From Thermoanaerobaculia bacterium (GTDB taxonomy: Bacteria; Acidobacteriota; Thermoanaerobaculia; Multivoradales; Multivoraceae): a stretch of 64,000 nt of DNA. A program made the position numbers and the translations under genes. Location: positions 1 to 64,000 of the forward strand of contig JAJEHN010000008.1 in the NCBI GenBank assembly GCA_022823665.1. Reading direction: 5' to 3'. Within the stretch, counting starts at the first letter, position 1. The number at the start of each line of letters is the position of its first letter. The notes beneath the pieces are model-generated. The model saw only the letters and a program-made list of their open reading frames with translations. It ran no database searches and was not told the DNA's origin. Shown here in pieces: positions 8,380 through 17,556 of this stretch.

Positions 8380-10275
8380 CTAGCGACGCTGGAATCGCAA
8401 GCCGGCGACGAACGTGCGGCCCGGCGTGACGAAGCCGGGGACCTCGAAGTAGTCCTCGTCGAGGAGGTTTTCGATCCGTACGAAGGGTCTGAGCCACGTC
8501 AGGCTGTAGCTCAAGTGGAGGTCGACCTTCGTGTAGTCGTCCATGACCGTCGCGTCCGAATCGATCCGGTCGGACACGAAGGCCGCCATGACGGCCGCCG
8601 CGAAGCGCTCCGTCGGCTGCAACTGCGCGACGGCCGTCGTGCGGTTCTTCGGCCGGCGGGGCAGCGGATTGCGCGTGGCCTTGTCTTCCGTCCGGTTCCA
8701 GGTGTGCGAAACCTCGAGGCTGGTCGAAACGCCGGGCCGGTAGCGCAGGGTGAACTCAGCGCCGCTCGAACTCGCCCGGGCCACGTTGCCGAAGGTGAAG
8801 CTCGTCAGATCGAACTCGATCAGTTGATCGAAGTCGATGTCGAACCAGGTCAGATCGAGCGTCACGCCCGAATCGCCCAGCCGCTGCTGTACGCCGAGGT
8901 CGTAGCCTTCCGTGGTTTCCGGCAGCAGGTTCGGATCGCCCGAGAACGGGAAGTAGAGCTCGTTGAAGTTCGGCGCCCGGAACGCCGTGCCGTAACTGCC
9001 ATGGACGCGGCCCCGGCCGTCGCTCCAGCCGCCCGACACGGTGACCCGGTGACTCGTCTGGGACCCGAACGTCGAGTGCTCGTCGCCACGCAGCGCGGCG
9101 GTTACGTGAATGTCGTCCGTGATCAACCACTGGTCCTGCACGAACCAGGAATCGAGGTCGGCCTGCTCGTCGAACGTGCCGCCGCTCGCGCCGCGACGGT
9201 TCTCCGTCCCGAGCCCCAGGTTCAGCACGTTGTCCGTGCCCAGCGTGATGTCGGACTGCAAGTCGATCTGCCGGATCCCGGACCGGATCTCGTAGTTGTT
9301 CCAGATCGTGTCCGGGTCGGCCCCGAGCAGAGTCGCGTCGGTCCGGCCGACGCGCAGCGTCTGACGCCAGAACGAAGCGAGGTCCTTCTCCACTTTCAGA
9401 GAAACCGTGTCCTCATCCTGGGCGACCATCGCGTTCAGATCCTCGAGGCCGAAGCCGTCCACCGCGGTGTCGCCGCGGTAGGAGCGCACCCGCAGATCGA
9501 CCCGGCCGTCGCCCGCGAACGCGGCGCCGAGACGGCTGCTCCAGGTCCGGTTCTCGTACGGATCGTCTTCGACCGCGCCTCCCTCGATCGCGCGGTGGGA
9601 CACGCCGGCCGTGCTCAACTCGGTCGCCGAAACACGGTAGTCCCAACGGTCCGTCGCCCCCAGGAGACCCATTTCGAAGCGACGGTGGTCCTGCGTCCCG
9701 GCTTCACCGGTCCCGCCCAGCCGCCATCCCTTCATGCCGCGGCCGGTCGTGATGCTGACCACCCCCGTCATCGCCTCCGACCCGTAGGTCGCCTGCGGAC
9801 CCCGCAGCACCTCGATACGCTCGATGTTGGCCGCCAGCAGGTTCGCGAAGTCGACCGTGCCGCCGGCGACCGAGTTGATCCGCACGCCGTCGACGAGAAC
9901 CAGGGCCTGCGCCCCGGAGCCGCCGCGTACCCGGACGGTGGCGATCTTGCCCGGGCCTCCGGCGTGGGTCACTTCCGTACCGGGAACCGTGCGGAGCAGG
10001 TCGAGCACCGCCACCGGGTTGCGGCGTTCGATCTCATCGGCCTCGATCACGGTGACCGCGCTGCCGATCTGCGACGCCGGAACCTCGTAGCGGTTCGCGC
10101 TGACGACGATCTCTTCCTCGACGGCCGGGGTGCCGGCGCCGGCTTCGTCGTCCTGCCGGCTCGATCCCGGAGCCGCCAGCAGGATGGCCGCCGCGGCGCA
10201 CAGCCACGGCAGGTGCGGGCGGCGTGGAGCGCCGCCCCGGGGACGTCGTGCGTCGGGACTTCTTCCGTCGTTCAT
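8380..10275 (-). CDS. btuB: TonB-dependent cobalamin/corrinoid receptor (BtuB-like)
   Basis: 631 residues. A long basic leader and hydrophobic stretch (about 24-38) form the signal. A TonB box-like EEEIVVSANRYEVPAS precedes a plug domain with VLDLLRTVPGTEV, VRVRGGSGAQALVLVDGVR and IERIEVLRGPQATYGSEAM. Beta-strand repeats of a 22-strand barrel follow, ending in a terminal aromatic strand (TFVAGLRFQRR). The family imports vitamin B12 and related corrinoids across the outer membrane with TonB/ExbBD energy. Assignment to corrinoids rests on the cobalamin riboswitch at 10348-10495 in its leader. A strong ribosome binding site (GGGGGAGG) precedes the ATG. No btuCDF partner is in the window. Confidence 0.9.
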   Translation of the reverse strand: MNDGRSPDARRPRGGAPRRPHLPWLCAAAAILLAAPGSSRQDDEAGAGTPAVEEEIVVSANRYEVPASQIGSAVTVIEADEIERRNPVAVLDLLRTVPGTEVTHAGGPGKIATVRVRGGSGAQALVLVDGVRINSVAGGTVDFANLLAANIERIEVLRGPQATYGSEAMTGVVSITTGRGMKGWRLGGTGEAGTQDHRRFEMGLLGATDRWDYRVSATELSTAGVSHRAIEGGAVEDDPYENRTWSSRLGAAFAGDGRVDLRVRSYRGDTAVDGFGLEDLNAMVAQDEDTVSLKVEKDLASFWRQTLRVGRTDATLLGADPDTIWNNYEIRSGIRQIDLQSDITLGTDNVLNLGLGTENRRGASGGTFDEQADLDSWFVQDQWLITDDIHVTAALRGDEHSTFGSQTSHRVTVSGGWSDGRGRVHGSYGTAFRAPNFNELYFPFSGDPNLLPETTEGYDLGVQQRLGDSGVTLDLTWFDIDFDQLIEFDLTSFTFGNVARASSSGAEFTLRYRPGVSTSLEVSHTWNRTEDKATRNPLPRRPKNRTTAVAQLQPTERFAAAVMAAFVSDRIDSDATVMDDYTKVDLHLSYSLTWLRPFVRIENLLDEDYFEVPGFVTPGRTFVAGLRFQRR

Positions 10276-10347
10276 TCGGGCTTTCCTCCCCCTTCGGGAT
10301 TCCTGCTCCGAACGGCCTTCCGGGCCGGCGGAGCTGTGCTTGCCTCT

Positions 10348-10495
10348 GCAGACAGCCAGGTCTCCTGACTTGCCTTCGCCCTACTGGCCGGCCCTTCCCA
10401 TCCCGGTCGCGGGACAGTGGTTAACGCCGGTGTTCGTCCGGTTCACAGTCGCGGGGCGGTGGGAGAGTCTCACTCCCTTCCCTTGAACTGCCTGC
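10348..10495 (-). ncRNA. Cobalamin riboswitch upstream of btuB
   Basis: Read on the minus strand, the leader contains the hallmark B12-box AGTCAGGAGACCTGGC near its 3' end, CGCGACTGTGAACCGG and CCACTGTCCCGCG in the core, and a closing P1 helix (GCAGGCAG, complement of 10488-10495, with CTGTCTGC, complement of 10348-10355). Length (148 nt) and order of conserved blocks match AdoCbl/MeCbl-type riboswitches. About 70 nt separate it from the receptor ATG at 10275; that stretch includes the GGGGGAGG ribosome binding site and GC-rich segments that could sequester it, so control of translation by B12 is likely. The divergent recC gene begins 109 nt away. Confidence 0.93.
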
Positions 10496-10603
10496 TTTCG
10501 GATGTGTGCTCAGACTCCGGTCGCGATGTTCCTCTTCGGCATTGGAGAATCGAGCTGCGAACGGGCACCCTACCAGTCCCCCGATGCGGCCTACAATCAC
10601 GCG

Positions 10604-13600
10604 ATGCGGAACGCGACGGGTGAGCAGCTCTCCCTGCTCGTAGACGAACCAGACGCCGCGTTCCGCGTCCACGCCTCGCACCGTCTGGAAACGCTGGCGA
10701 AGCGGCTCGCGGACGAGTTGCAACGGAATCCCGCCGATCCCCTCGAACCGGAGCGGATCGTGGTGCCCGACGCACTGCTCGGCCAATGGCTGCGGCTGGA
10801 ACTCGCGACCCATCTCGGGGTTGCCGCGCACCTGCTAGTCGAGCAGCCGGCGCAGTTCGCCTGGGCCGCGATGCGGGACGAGGTTGCCGAGCTGAGCGGC
10901 GAGTCGGTCTACGGGCCGCCTCATCTCCGCTGGCGGATCTTCGACCGCCTGAAGGACTGGACGGGCAACGACGAGATCGCGCGCTACCTCGAGGACGGCG
11001 ACGACCGGAAACGTTTCGAGCTCGCCGACCAGCTCGCCGTCGCCTACGACCGTTGCCGCGTGTACCGGCCTGACGCCATCAGGGAGTGGCAGCAAGGCCA
11101 GGGGAGCGACTGGCATGCCCGGCTGTGGCGGGAACTCGCGCCGGCCGCGCCCGGCGCCGAACACTGGGTCGACGCGATCGACCGCTACCGGGACCGGCTG
11201 GAGCGCCGGCCGCGGGCGGAGGGACCGAGGCAGCGCGTGAACTTCTTCCACCCCGCCGCGCTGTCGCCCACCTATGTCGAGGTGCTCCGGCTCGCCGCGC
11301 GGGTCATGGACATCCACCTCTACCTGCTCAGCCCGAGTCGCGGTTTCTGGAGCATGCCGCCGGCCGCCATGACCGGCGCGCAGCCCAACGAACTGCTCGA
11401 CGCCTGGGGCCGGTCGGCGCGCGAACTCAGAGCCCTGCTCGGGGCCGAACCGGACACGTTCACCGTCGTTGATCCTCCTGGCGCCGTCGACATGCCGGTC
11501 GGCAGCGCGGAAAACCCCGCCGCCGCGAAGTGCCTCGCCTCGGTTCAACGGCGCATCCTCGGGGTCGATCCAGGGACGCCGCCGGCCGAGAGCGAGCCGG
11601 CCGGGCCGGACGACTCGATCCAGATCCACGTCTGCCACTCGCCGACCCGCGAAGTCGAGGTGCTGCACGACCGCCTGCTGGACCTGTTCGCCGAAAACCG
11701 CGACATCCAGCCGGCCGACGTGCTGGTGCTGACGCCCGACCTCGACACCTACGCGCCCCTGGTCGAGGCGGTGTTCGGCTCGGCCGGCCGGATCGACTTC
11801 CACGTCGGGACGCGGCGGCTCAAGGAAGGTGCCGCCCTGGCGGCCTTTCTCGATCTCCTGGGGCTGTCAGGCTCCCGCTACGCTGCGAGCGACGTGCTGG
11901 CGCCGCTGCTCGCGGCGCCGGTCCGCGCGCGCTTCGGCATCGCGGACACCGACCTGGCGACGATCCGGGGCGCCGTCGCCATGGCCAGAGTCCGTTGGGG
12001 ACGAGACGGCGACCACCGTACGGAGCTCGAGGTGCCGGCTTCCCTGAACCACAACTGGCGCCGGGGCCTCGACCGGCTCCTGCTCGGCTACGCGATGCAG
12101 GAGGGTGAGGTACTCGTCGACGGCATCGCGCCCAGCGCTCTCGACCGCTGGGGCCAGCACGCCGGCGCGGCCGACTACGAACTGCTCGGCCGCTTCCACC
12201 GCTACACCGAACTCGCCCTCGCGCTGAACGACTGGATGGAGGCCGAGCTGGACGCCGCCGCGTGGACGGACCGCCTGCGAACCGGCGTCCTCGACGGTTT
12301 CTTCGTCGCCGACTTCCGCGCCGGAGCCGAAGCCGTCCGCGAAGTGAACATCGTGTCGAGGCTGATCGACGAGTTCGCCGCCCAGTGCGAACGGGCCGGC
12401 AACACGGGACCCATCCCTTTCCCCGTGCTGCGCGACGTCCTGAACGACCTGGCCGAGAAGGCCGTCCGTTCGGCGCCCCGACTGGCTGAGGGAGTAGCGG
12501 TCGCGGACCTGGCCTCCGGCCAGGTTCTCCCCGCGAAGGTGGTCTGCACCGTCGGCATGAACGACGGCGCCTTCCCGCGCCGCCCGCCGCCCCCGCAGTT
12601 CGATTTCCAGACCGCCCTGTTCGAGGGCGAGGCGCGACGGCCCGGCGACCGCGACCGCCGCAACGAGGACCGCTTCGCGTTCCTCGAGGCCCTGCTCGCA
12701 GCACGATGCAAGTTCGTGCTGACGTACACCGGCCGCGACCTCCAGGAGGACCGGCCGATCCCGCCCTCCGCGGTCGTCAGCGAGCTGACGGGTTACCTGG
12801 ACCAGATCTTCCCGGACCCCAAGGGAAAGAACGACGACGAAGAGCGCGATCGCTGGGCCGTCAGACACCCGTTGCAGCCGTTCAGCCCGAAGTACTTCGA
12901 GCCCGGCGTAACCCCGCTGTTCAGCTACTCGGAGTCGATGCGGAACGCCGCCGAGGCGCTTCGCACGAGCGCCGACGAGCCCAACCGCTTCGCCGGCGAA
13001 CTCGCCGTGGAGCCCGGGGAAGAGCCCGAGGAACTCGAGCTGGAGGATCTCGTTCGCTTCGCCGTCAGCCCTTCGCAGGACTTCCTCCGGAAGCGGCTGG
13101 ACCTGCTCCTCGACGTTCGCCAGGAAGACGTGGCGTCCGACGAACCGCTCGACCTGAACGCCCTGGAAGCCTGGCAACTGAAGAGCGACCTGGCCGGAAT
13201 TGGCGAACAGAGCGACGACCGGGCGACCCGACTGGCCGCGGCCCGGGGCCTGCTGCCGCCACGGAACCTCGGCCTCGTCCAGCACCGGCAGTCCGCCGCC
13301 CAGGTCGCGGCCCTGATGGAGGAACTCCAGTCGTTCCAGCGGCACCGCGAGGCGTCCCCCTACCGGGTAGAGGTCGAGTTCGGGAGCGTCCACCTGGTCG
13401 GAGCGATCGGGCTGTTCGACGAGGAAACGAACGATCTGCTCTTCTGGCGCATCGGAACCCTCCGCCCCAAGGACCGGATCGCGGTCTGGCTTCGGCTCCT
13501 GGCGCTCATCGCCGACAGGCAGGAACCGGCGACGGCCCACCTCCTGGGCAGCAAGGACCAGGTCGAAGGCCACGTGCTCCGTGGACCCGAGCCGGATGAA

Positions 13601-13861
13601 GCGCGGTCGCTGCTCGGCGACTGGGTCGAAGTCTGGCGCGAGAGCCACCGCAGGCCGCTGCCGTTCTTCGCCTCGACGTCCTGGGTCTGGACGGAGAAGC
13701 GCGCCTGGAGCCGCAAGGTCCAGGATGAATGGTCCAAGCAGCCGTGGTTCGAAGGCAACGACCCGCGCCACCGCCTGATCTTCGGCGACGACCCGGCCGG
13801 CAACGACTTCGAGCGTCTCGCCGAACGGCTGCTCCGTCCGTTGCGGGAGGCAAGCAAGTGA
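10604..13861 (+). CDS. recC: Exodeoxyribonuclease V gamma chain (RecC-like)
   Basis: 1085 residues from ATG 10604; the frame is open further upstream, but that part overlaps the riboswitch. The N-terminus FRVHASHRLETLAKRLADEL...PERIVVPDALLGQWLRLELA matches the inactive helicase-like start of RecC. Later segments VHVCH-like SIQIHVCHSPTREVEVLHDRL and FTYTGRD-like FVLTYTGRDLQEDR are also RecC features. In RecBCD it forms the scaffold and Chi-recognition channel for double-strand-break processing and degradation of foreign DNA. The stop overlaps recB by GTGA and recD follows with ATGA, so the order is recC-recB-recD, without ptrA. Whether Chi-contacting residues are conserved was not assessed. 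Confidence 0.92.
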   Translation: MRNATGEQLSLLVDEPDAAFRVHASHRLETLAKRLADELQRNPADPLEPERIVVPDALLGQWLRLELATHLGVAAHLLVEQPAQFAWAAMRDEVAELSGESVYGPPHLRWRIFDRLKDWTGNDEIARYLEDGDDRKRFELADQLAVAYDRCRVYRPDAIREWQQGQGSDWHARLWRELAPAAPGAEHWVDAIDRYRDRLERRPRAEGPRQRVNFFHPAALSPTYVEVLRLAARVMDIHLYLLSPSRGFWSMPPAAMTGAQPNELLDAWGRSARELRALLGAEPDTFTVVDPPGAVDMPVGSAENPAAAKCLASVQRRILGVDPGTPPAESEPAGPDDSIQIHVCHSPTREVEVLHDRLLDLFAENRDIQPADVLVLTPDLDTYAPLVEAVFGSAGRIDFHVGTRRLKEGAALAAFLDLLGLSGSRYAASDVLAPLLAAPVRARFGIADTDLATIRGAVAMARVRWGRDGDHRTELEVPASLNHNWRRGLDRLLLGYAMQEGEVLVDGIAPSALDRWGQHAGAADYELLGRFHRYTELALALNDWMEAELDAAAWTDRLRTGVLDGFFVADFRAGAEAVREVNIVSRLIDEFAAQCERAGNTGPIPFPVLRDVLNDLAEKAVRSAPRLAEGVAVADLASGQVLPAKVVCTVGMNDGAFPRRPPPPQFDFQTALFEGEARRPGDRDRRNEDRFAFLEALLAARCKFVLTYTGRDLQEDRPIPPSAVVSELTGYLDQIFPDPKGKNDDEERDRWAVRHPLQPFSPKYFEPGVTPLFSYSESMRNAAEALRTSADEPNRFAGELAVEPGEEPEELELEDLVRFAVSPSQDFLRKRLDLLLDVRQEDVASDEPLDLNALEAWQLKSDLAGIGEQSDDRATRLAAARGLLPPRNLGLVQHRQSAAQVAALMEELQSFQRHREASPYRVEVEFGSVHLVGAIGLFDEETNDLLFWRIGTLRPKDRIAVWLRLLALIADRQEPATAHLLGSKDQVEGHVLRGPEPDEARSLLGDWVEVWRESHRRPLPFFASTSWVWTEKRAWSRKVQDEWSKQPWFEGNDPRHRLIFGDDPAGNDFERLAERLLRPLREASK

Positions 13862-16800
13862 CCCCGCGCCCTGAGTCCGACGACGCCTTCAACCGGCCGC
13901 TCGACGCCGACCTGCTGATCGAGGCAAGCGCCGGAACCGGCAAGACCTACGCCCTCACCACCCTGGTCGCCCGCCTGATCGTCGAAGAGCGGTTCGATGT
14001 CGACCGGCTCCTGATCGTCACTTTCACGATCTCCGCCGCGGGCGAACTGCGTACGAGGGTCCGGCGGCTGCTCCAGGCGGCGCGCCAGACAGCTTCGGGC
14101 GGCGACGAGGACGCCGACTCCCAGGCACGCGGACTCCGACGGCGCTGGCGGCAGTGCGGTATCGAGGACGCCGACGCGCTGAGACGCCTCACTCGCGCCG
14201 TTCGCGACCTCGACCGAGCGAACATCACGACAATCCACGGCTTCTGCCAGCGGACGCTCGTCGAGTTCGCCCTGCATGCCGGCACTCCCTTCTCGTTCGA
14301 GGTCAGCGGCGATGACGCGATGGCCGTCGGCGACGCCGCGCGCGACTTCTGGCGCCGCCGGATGGTCGGCGAGGCCGTCCCGCTGCTCGAGTACGCGAAG
14401 TCGAAGAAGTTCCTCCAGAACGAGGAGACGACGGAGTGGGTCGCCGGCCATCACGCCAGGGTCCAGGACATCCGGGGCGCGGGCTCGGGCGAGGAGCTGC
14501 CGGACGTTCTTGAGGCGAAGCGGAGCAAGTGGCTGGAAGCCGTCAGGGCCGCGCAGGCCGCATGGTCGGATCCGGCGCAGAGAGCCGCGTTCCAGGAGGT
14601 TGCCGATCCGAAGAGGTGGACCTCGACCCCCCGGAAGAAGGTACCTGTACGCGCACGAATGGTCATGGAGGCGTTCGATGCCGGCGCCCCGGAGGAGCTC
14701 GCGCCGGACGGCGCCGGGGCCTTTGGCGCGACGGCGCTCAGGAAGGGTCTGCTGAAGCGGGGAATGCCGCCGGCGCCGTCCGATTCCCTGTTCGATCACT
14801 TCGACGACATCGCGGAAGCCGGCGCGGCCTACGGCGACCTCTGGCTCGCAAGCCAGCGCCGCAGCCTCCTCGAGGACACCCGACGGTCCCTGCAGCACAC
14901 GACCCAGGTCGACCGCAGCCTGAGCTTCAACGCCCTGCTCGTGGAGCTGCACCGAGCTCTCACCGGGGATCGCGGCGCCGGGCTGGCGCGTCGAATCCGA
15001 TCCCGCTATCCCGTCGCCCTGATCGACGAGTTCCAGGACACGGACCGCCTGCAGGCGACGGTCTTCCGGACGATCTACCCGGGCGGCGCCGACGCTGCCG
15101 ACGGGCGACTCTTCGTCGTCGGCGACCCGAAGCAGTCGATCTACCGCTTCCGGGGCGCGGACGTCTTCGCCTACCTGGAGGCTCAGAACCGCCTTGGCGC
15201 GGCGGAAAAGCCTCTGCGGCTGGAACGCAACTACCGTTCGACGCCCCGACTCATCCGCGCCGTCAACGTACTCTTCTCGCGGGAACGGCCGTTCGTCCTC
15301 TCCGACTTCCCGTTCTCGCGGGCCGAGGACGCCGACCGGAAGCGACGAGCCGAACTCGTCGTTCAGGACGAGGAGGACGATGAGACCCCGTTCCAGCTCG
15401 TTCTGATCCCCAAGCCGGACGGCAAGGCGCGAAGCAAACCGGAGCTCACGACTCTGGCCGCGGAACTGGCCGCCCGCGACATCGCCCGGCTGATCGCGGT
15501 CGCCAGTGACGGCAGGGGGGAACTGATCGGCGGCGAACGGCCCAGACCGCTGGCGGCCCGGGACATCGCCGTACTCGTCCGCAAGAGCGCCCAGGGCAAG
15601 GCCGTGGCCGAGGCTCTGCGCCGGCTCGGGCTCGACAGTGTCGAGATGGGCACCGACAACATCTTCCAGTCCGAGGAAGCGGGCAACCTACACCGCCTCC
15701 TCCACGCCCTGCGCCTCGACGAATCCGAGTACAAGGCCACGCAGCTGCTCCGCGGGGCGCTCGCCGCCGATCTGTTCGGCCTCGACATGAAGGACCTTGC
15801 CTCGCTGCGCGACGACGACGACGCCTGGAGCGACTGGCGGCGTCTCGCGCGCGAGTGGGCCGAAGTCTGGCGGGAGCACGGCATCGCCACGCTGATGCGG
15901 GACATCCTGTTCGCCAGCGGCAAGACCGACTGCTCGGCGAATCTGCTCGCCTACCCGAACGGTCCGCGGCGGCTGACGAACTACCTGCACCTCACCGATC
16001 TGCTCCACGAAGCGGAGACCCGGCGGCGGCCCTCGCGCCAGGGCCTCCTCGACTGGTTCAGGCAAGCCCGGACGGACGCGCGGACCAACGACGAAACGGC
16101 CCAGCTTCGCCTCGAGAGCGACGAGAACCTGGTGAAGATCGTCACCGCCCACCGGGCCAAGGGGCTGGAGTTCCCGGTCGTCTTCTACCCCTTCGCCTGG
16201 GACGGCCGCGCGCAGGCCGCGGGCGGGAACAGAAAGCCGACGGCCGACTACTACGACCCCGAGCGCGGGATGCCGGTGCTCGATCTCCGCCCGTCCGACG
16301 ACGCCTACGACCGGGAGTACGTCGAAGAGCACGCCGACGAACTGCGGCTGCTCTACGTGGCGTTGACGCGGGCCGAGCACCGCTGCGTCGTGACCTGGTC
16401 GCCTGAAGGCGGCGCGGAACACGCGCCGCTGGCCTGGCTCCTTCACGGCCGTGGCACGACGGTCCAGGACGGCGACGCCGCGGCCTTGAAGGAGAACGCC
16501 GCCCGGGTCAAGGCCCTGGGTCCGGGCGAGTGGCTGGCGGAGGTCGAGGCCTTCGCGAACCAGGCGCCGGGCGCCATCTCGGTACGGAAGATCGACGGCG
16601 CGGCGACCGCGCCCGAGGCCGCCGCCACCGCCGAGCAGGCCGGGCCTCTCGAGGTCCGCAAGCTGGAGCGCAAGCTCGAACGGATCCGGCAGCGGACGAG
16701 CTACTCCGCCCTGTCTGCCGGCGGCGGCGCGGGCGTTTTCGTGCGCGACCGCGACGAGGTCGAACTCCCCGACGCGGAAGAGGCCATCGTCGAAGAGGCG

Positions 16801-17556
16801 GCGCCCGACGGCACGCCGGAACCGGAAGAGGACGGCCCGACCGTCTTCACCTTCCCCAGCGGCGGCCGCTCCGGCCGGTGCCTGCACGAGATCTTCGAGC
16901 TGCGCCTCGGCGACCCGGACGCGGCGAGCCTGAAGATGACCTGCGGGGCCGCGCTCGCCCGCTACGGCTTCCAGGACAAGTGGCTTCCGGCCGTTCGCAC
17001 CCTGGTCGAGAACGGCCTGGAAACTCCGCTCATGTCGCCAGGCGAGGCGGGCGGCGTCTTCCGGCTGTCCGACCTCGAGCGGCCCGTCGCCGAGATGGAG
17101 TTTCACCTGCCCCTCCACAAGCTCCAGCGCGCGGAACTCGCGCACTGCCTGGAAGAGCACGGCTACACGCACCGGCTCGCCGGCGGCGACGCCTGGATCG
17201 ATGGCTTCCTGCACGGCTTCATCGACGTCGTGGCGGAACACGGCGGCCGCTGGTACGTCCTCGACTACAAGTCGAACTGGCTCGGCCCGGACCTCGCCTC
17301 GTACTCGGACGCGGCCATCGCGGAGTCGATGCGACACCACGGCTACCACCTCCAGTACCTCCTCTACCTGACCGCCCTGCACCGCCTGCTGCGCCTGCGG
17401 CTCGCGGACTACGACTACGACCGCCACATCGGCGGCGCCTTCTACCTCTTCCTGCGCGGCATGAGGCCGAACGCGCCGGGCAGCGGCGTGTTCCACGACT
17501 GTCCGTCCCGTGGCTGCATCGAGGCGATCGACGCCTGCTTCGGCAAAGCGCCATGA
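13858..17556 (+). CDS. recB: Exodeoxyribonuclease V beta chain (RecB-like helicase-nuclease)
   Basis: 1232 residues from a GTG overlapping the recC stop. UvrD-type helicase motifs in order: Q-like start FNRPLDADLLIEASAGTGKT (Walker A G26-T30), IDEFQDTD (motif II), VGDPKQSIYRFRGAD (III), LERNYRS (IV), VKIVTAHRAKGLEFP (V) and LRLLYVALTRAEHR (VI). The C-terminal PD-(D/E)xK nuclease domain shows GFIDVV with D1123 and LDYKSNW with D1136 and K1138. It is the 3'-5' motor and the single nuclease of RecBCD. All catalytic motifs are intact. Slightly longer than E. coli RecB (1180 residues). Confidence 0.95.
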   Translation: MTPRPESDDAFNRPLDADLLIEASAGTGKTYALTTLVARLIVEERFDVDRLLIVTFTISAAGELRTRVRRLLQAARQTASGGDEDADSQARGLRRRWRQCGIEDADALRRLTRAVRDLDRANITTIHGFCQRTLVEFALHAGTPFSFEVSGDDAMAVGDAARDFWRRRMVGEAVPLLEYAKSKKFLQNEETTEWVAGHHARVQDIRGAGSGEELPDVLEAKRSKWLEAVRAAQAAWSDPAQRAAFQEVADPKRWTSTPRKKVPVRARMVMEAFDAGAPEELAPDGAGAFGATALRKGLLKRGMPPAPSDSLFDHFDDIAEAGAAYGDLWLASQRRSLLEDTRRSLQHTTQVDRSLSFNALLVELHRALTGDRGAGLARRIRSRYPVALIDEFQDTDRLQATVFRTIYPGGADAADGRLFVVGDPKQSIYRFRGADVFAYLEAQNRLGAAEKPLRLERNYRSTPRLIRAVNVLFSRERPFVLSDFPFSRAEDADRKRRAELVVQDEEDDETPFQLVLIPKPDGKARSKPELTTLAAELAARDIARLIAVASDGRGELIGGERPRPLAARDIAVLVRKSAQGKAVAEALRRLGLDSVEMGTDNIFQSEEAGNLHRLLHALRLDESEYKATQLLRGALAADLFGLDMKDLASLRDDDDAWSDWRRLAREWAEVWREHGIATLMRDILFASGKTDCSANLLAYPNGPRRLTNYLHLTDLLHEAETRRRPSRQGLLDWFRQARTDARTNDETAQLRLESDENLVKIVTAHRAKGLEFPVVFYPFAWDGRAQAAGGNRKPTADYYDPERGMPVLDLRPSDDAYDREYVEEHADELRLLYVALTRAEHRCVVTWSPEGGAEHAPLAWLLHGRGTTVQDGDAAALKENAARVKALGPGEWLAEVEAFANQAPGAISVRKIDGAATAPEAAATAEQAGPLEVRKLERKLERIRQRTSYSALSAGGGAGVFVRDRDEVELPDAEEAIVEEAAPDGTPEPEEDGPTVFTFPSGGRSGRCLHEIFELRLGDPDAASLKMTCGAALARYGFQDKWLPAVRTLVENGLETPLMSPGEAGGVFRLSDLERPVAEMEFHLPLHKLQRAELAHCLEEHGYTHRLAGGDAWIDGFLHGFIDVVAEHGGRWYVLDYKSNWLGPDLASYSDAAIAESMRHHGYHLQYLLYLTALHRLLRLRLADYDYDRHIGGAFYLFLRGMRPNAPGSGVFHDCPSRGCIEAIDACFGKAP

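Noticed and set aside
8515..10368. 617-codon plus-strand frame opposite the btuB-like receptor
   Set aside because: Antisense shadow; no signal, no domains, and it runs into the riboswitch.
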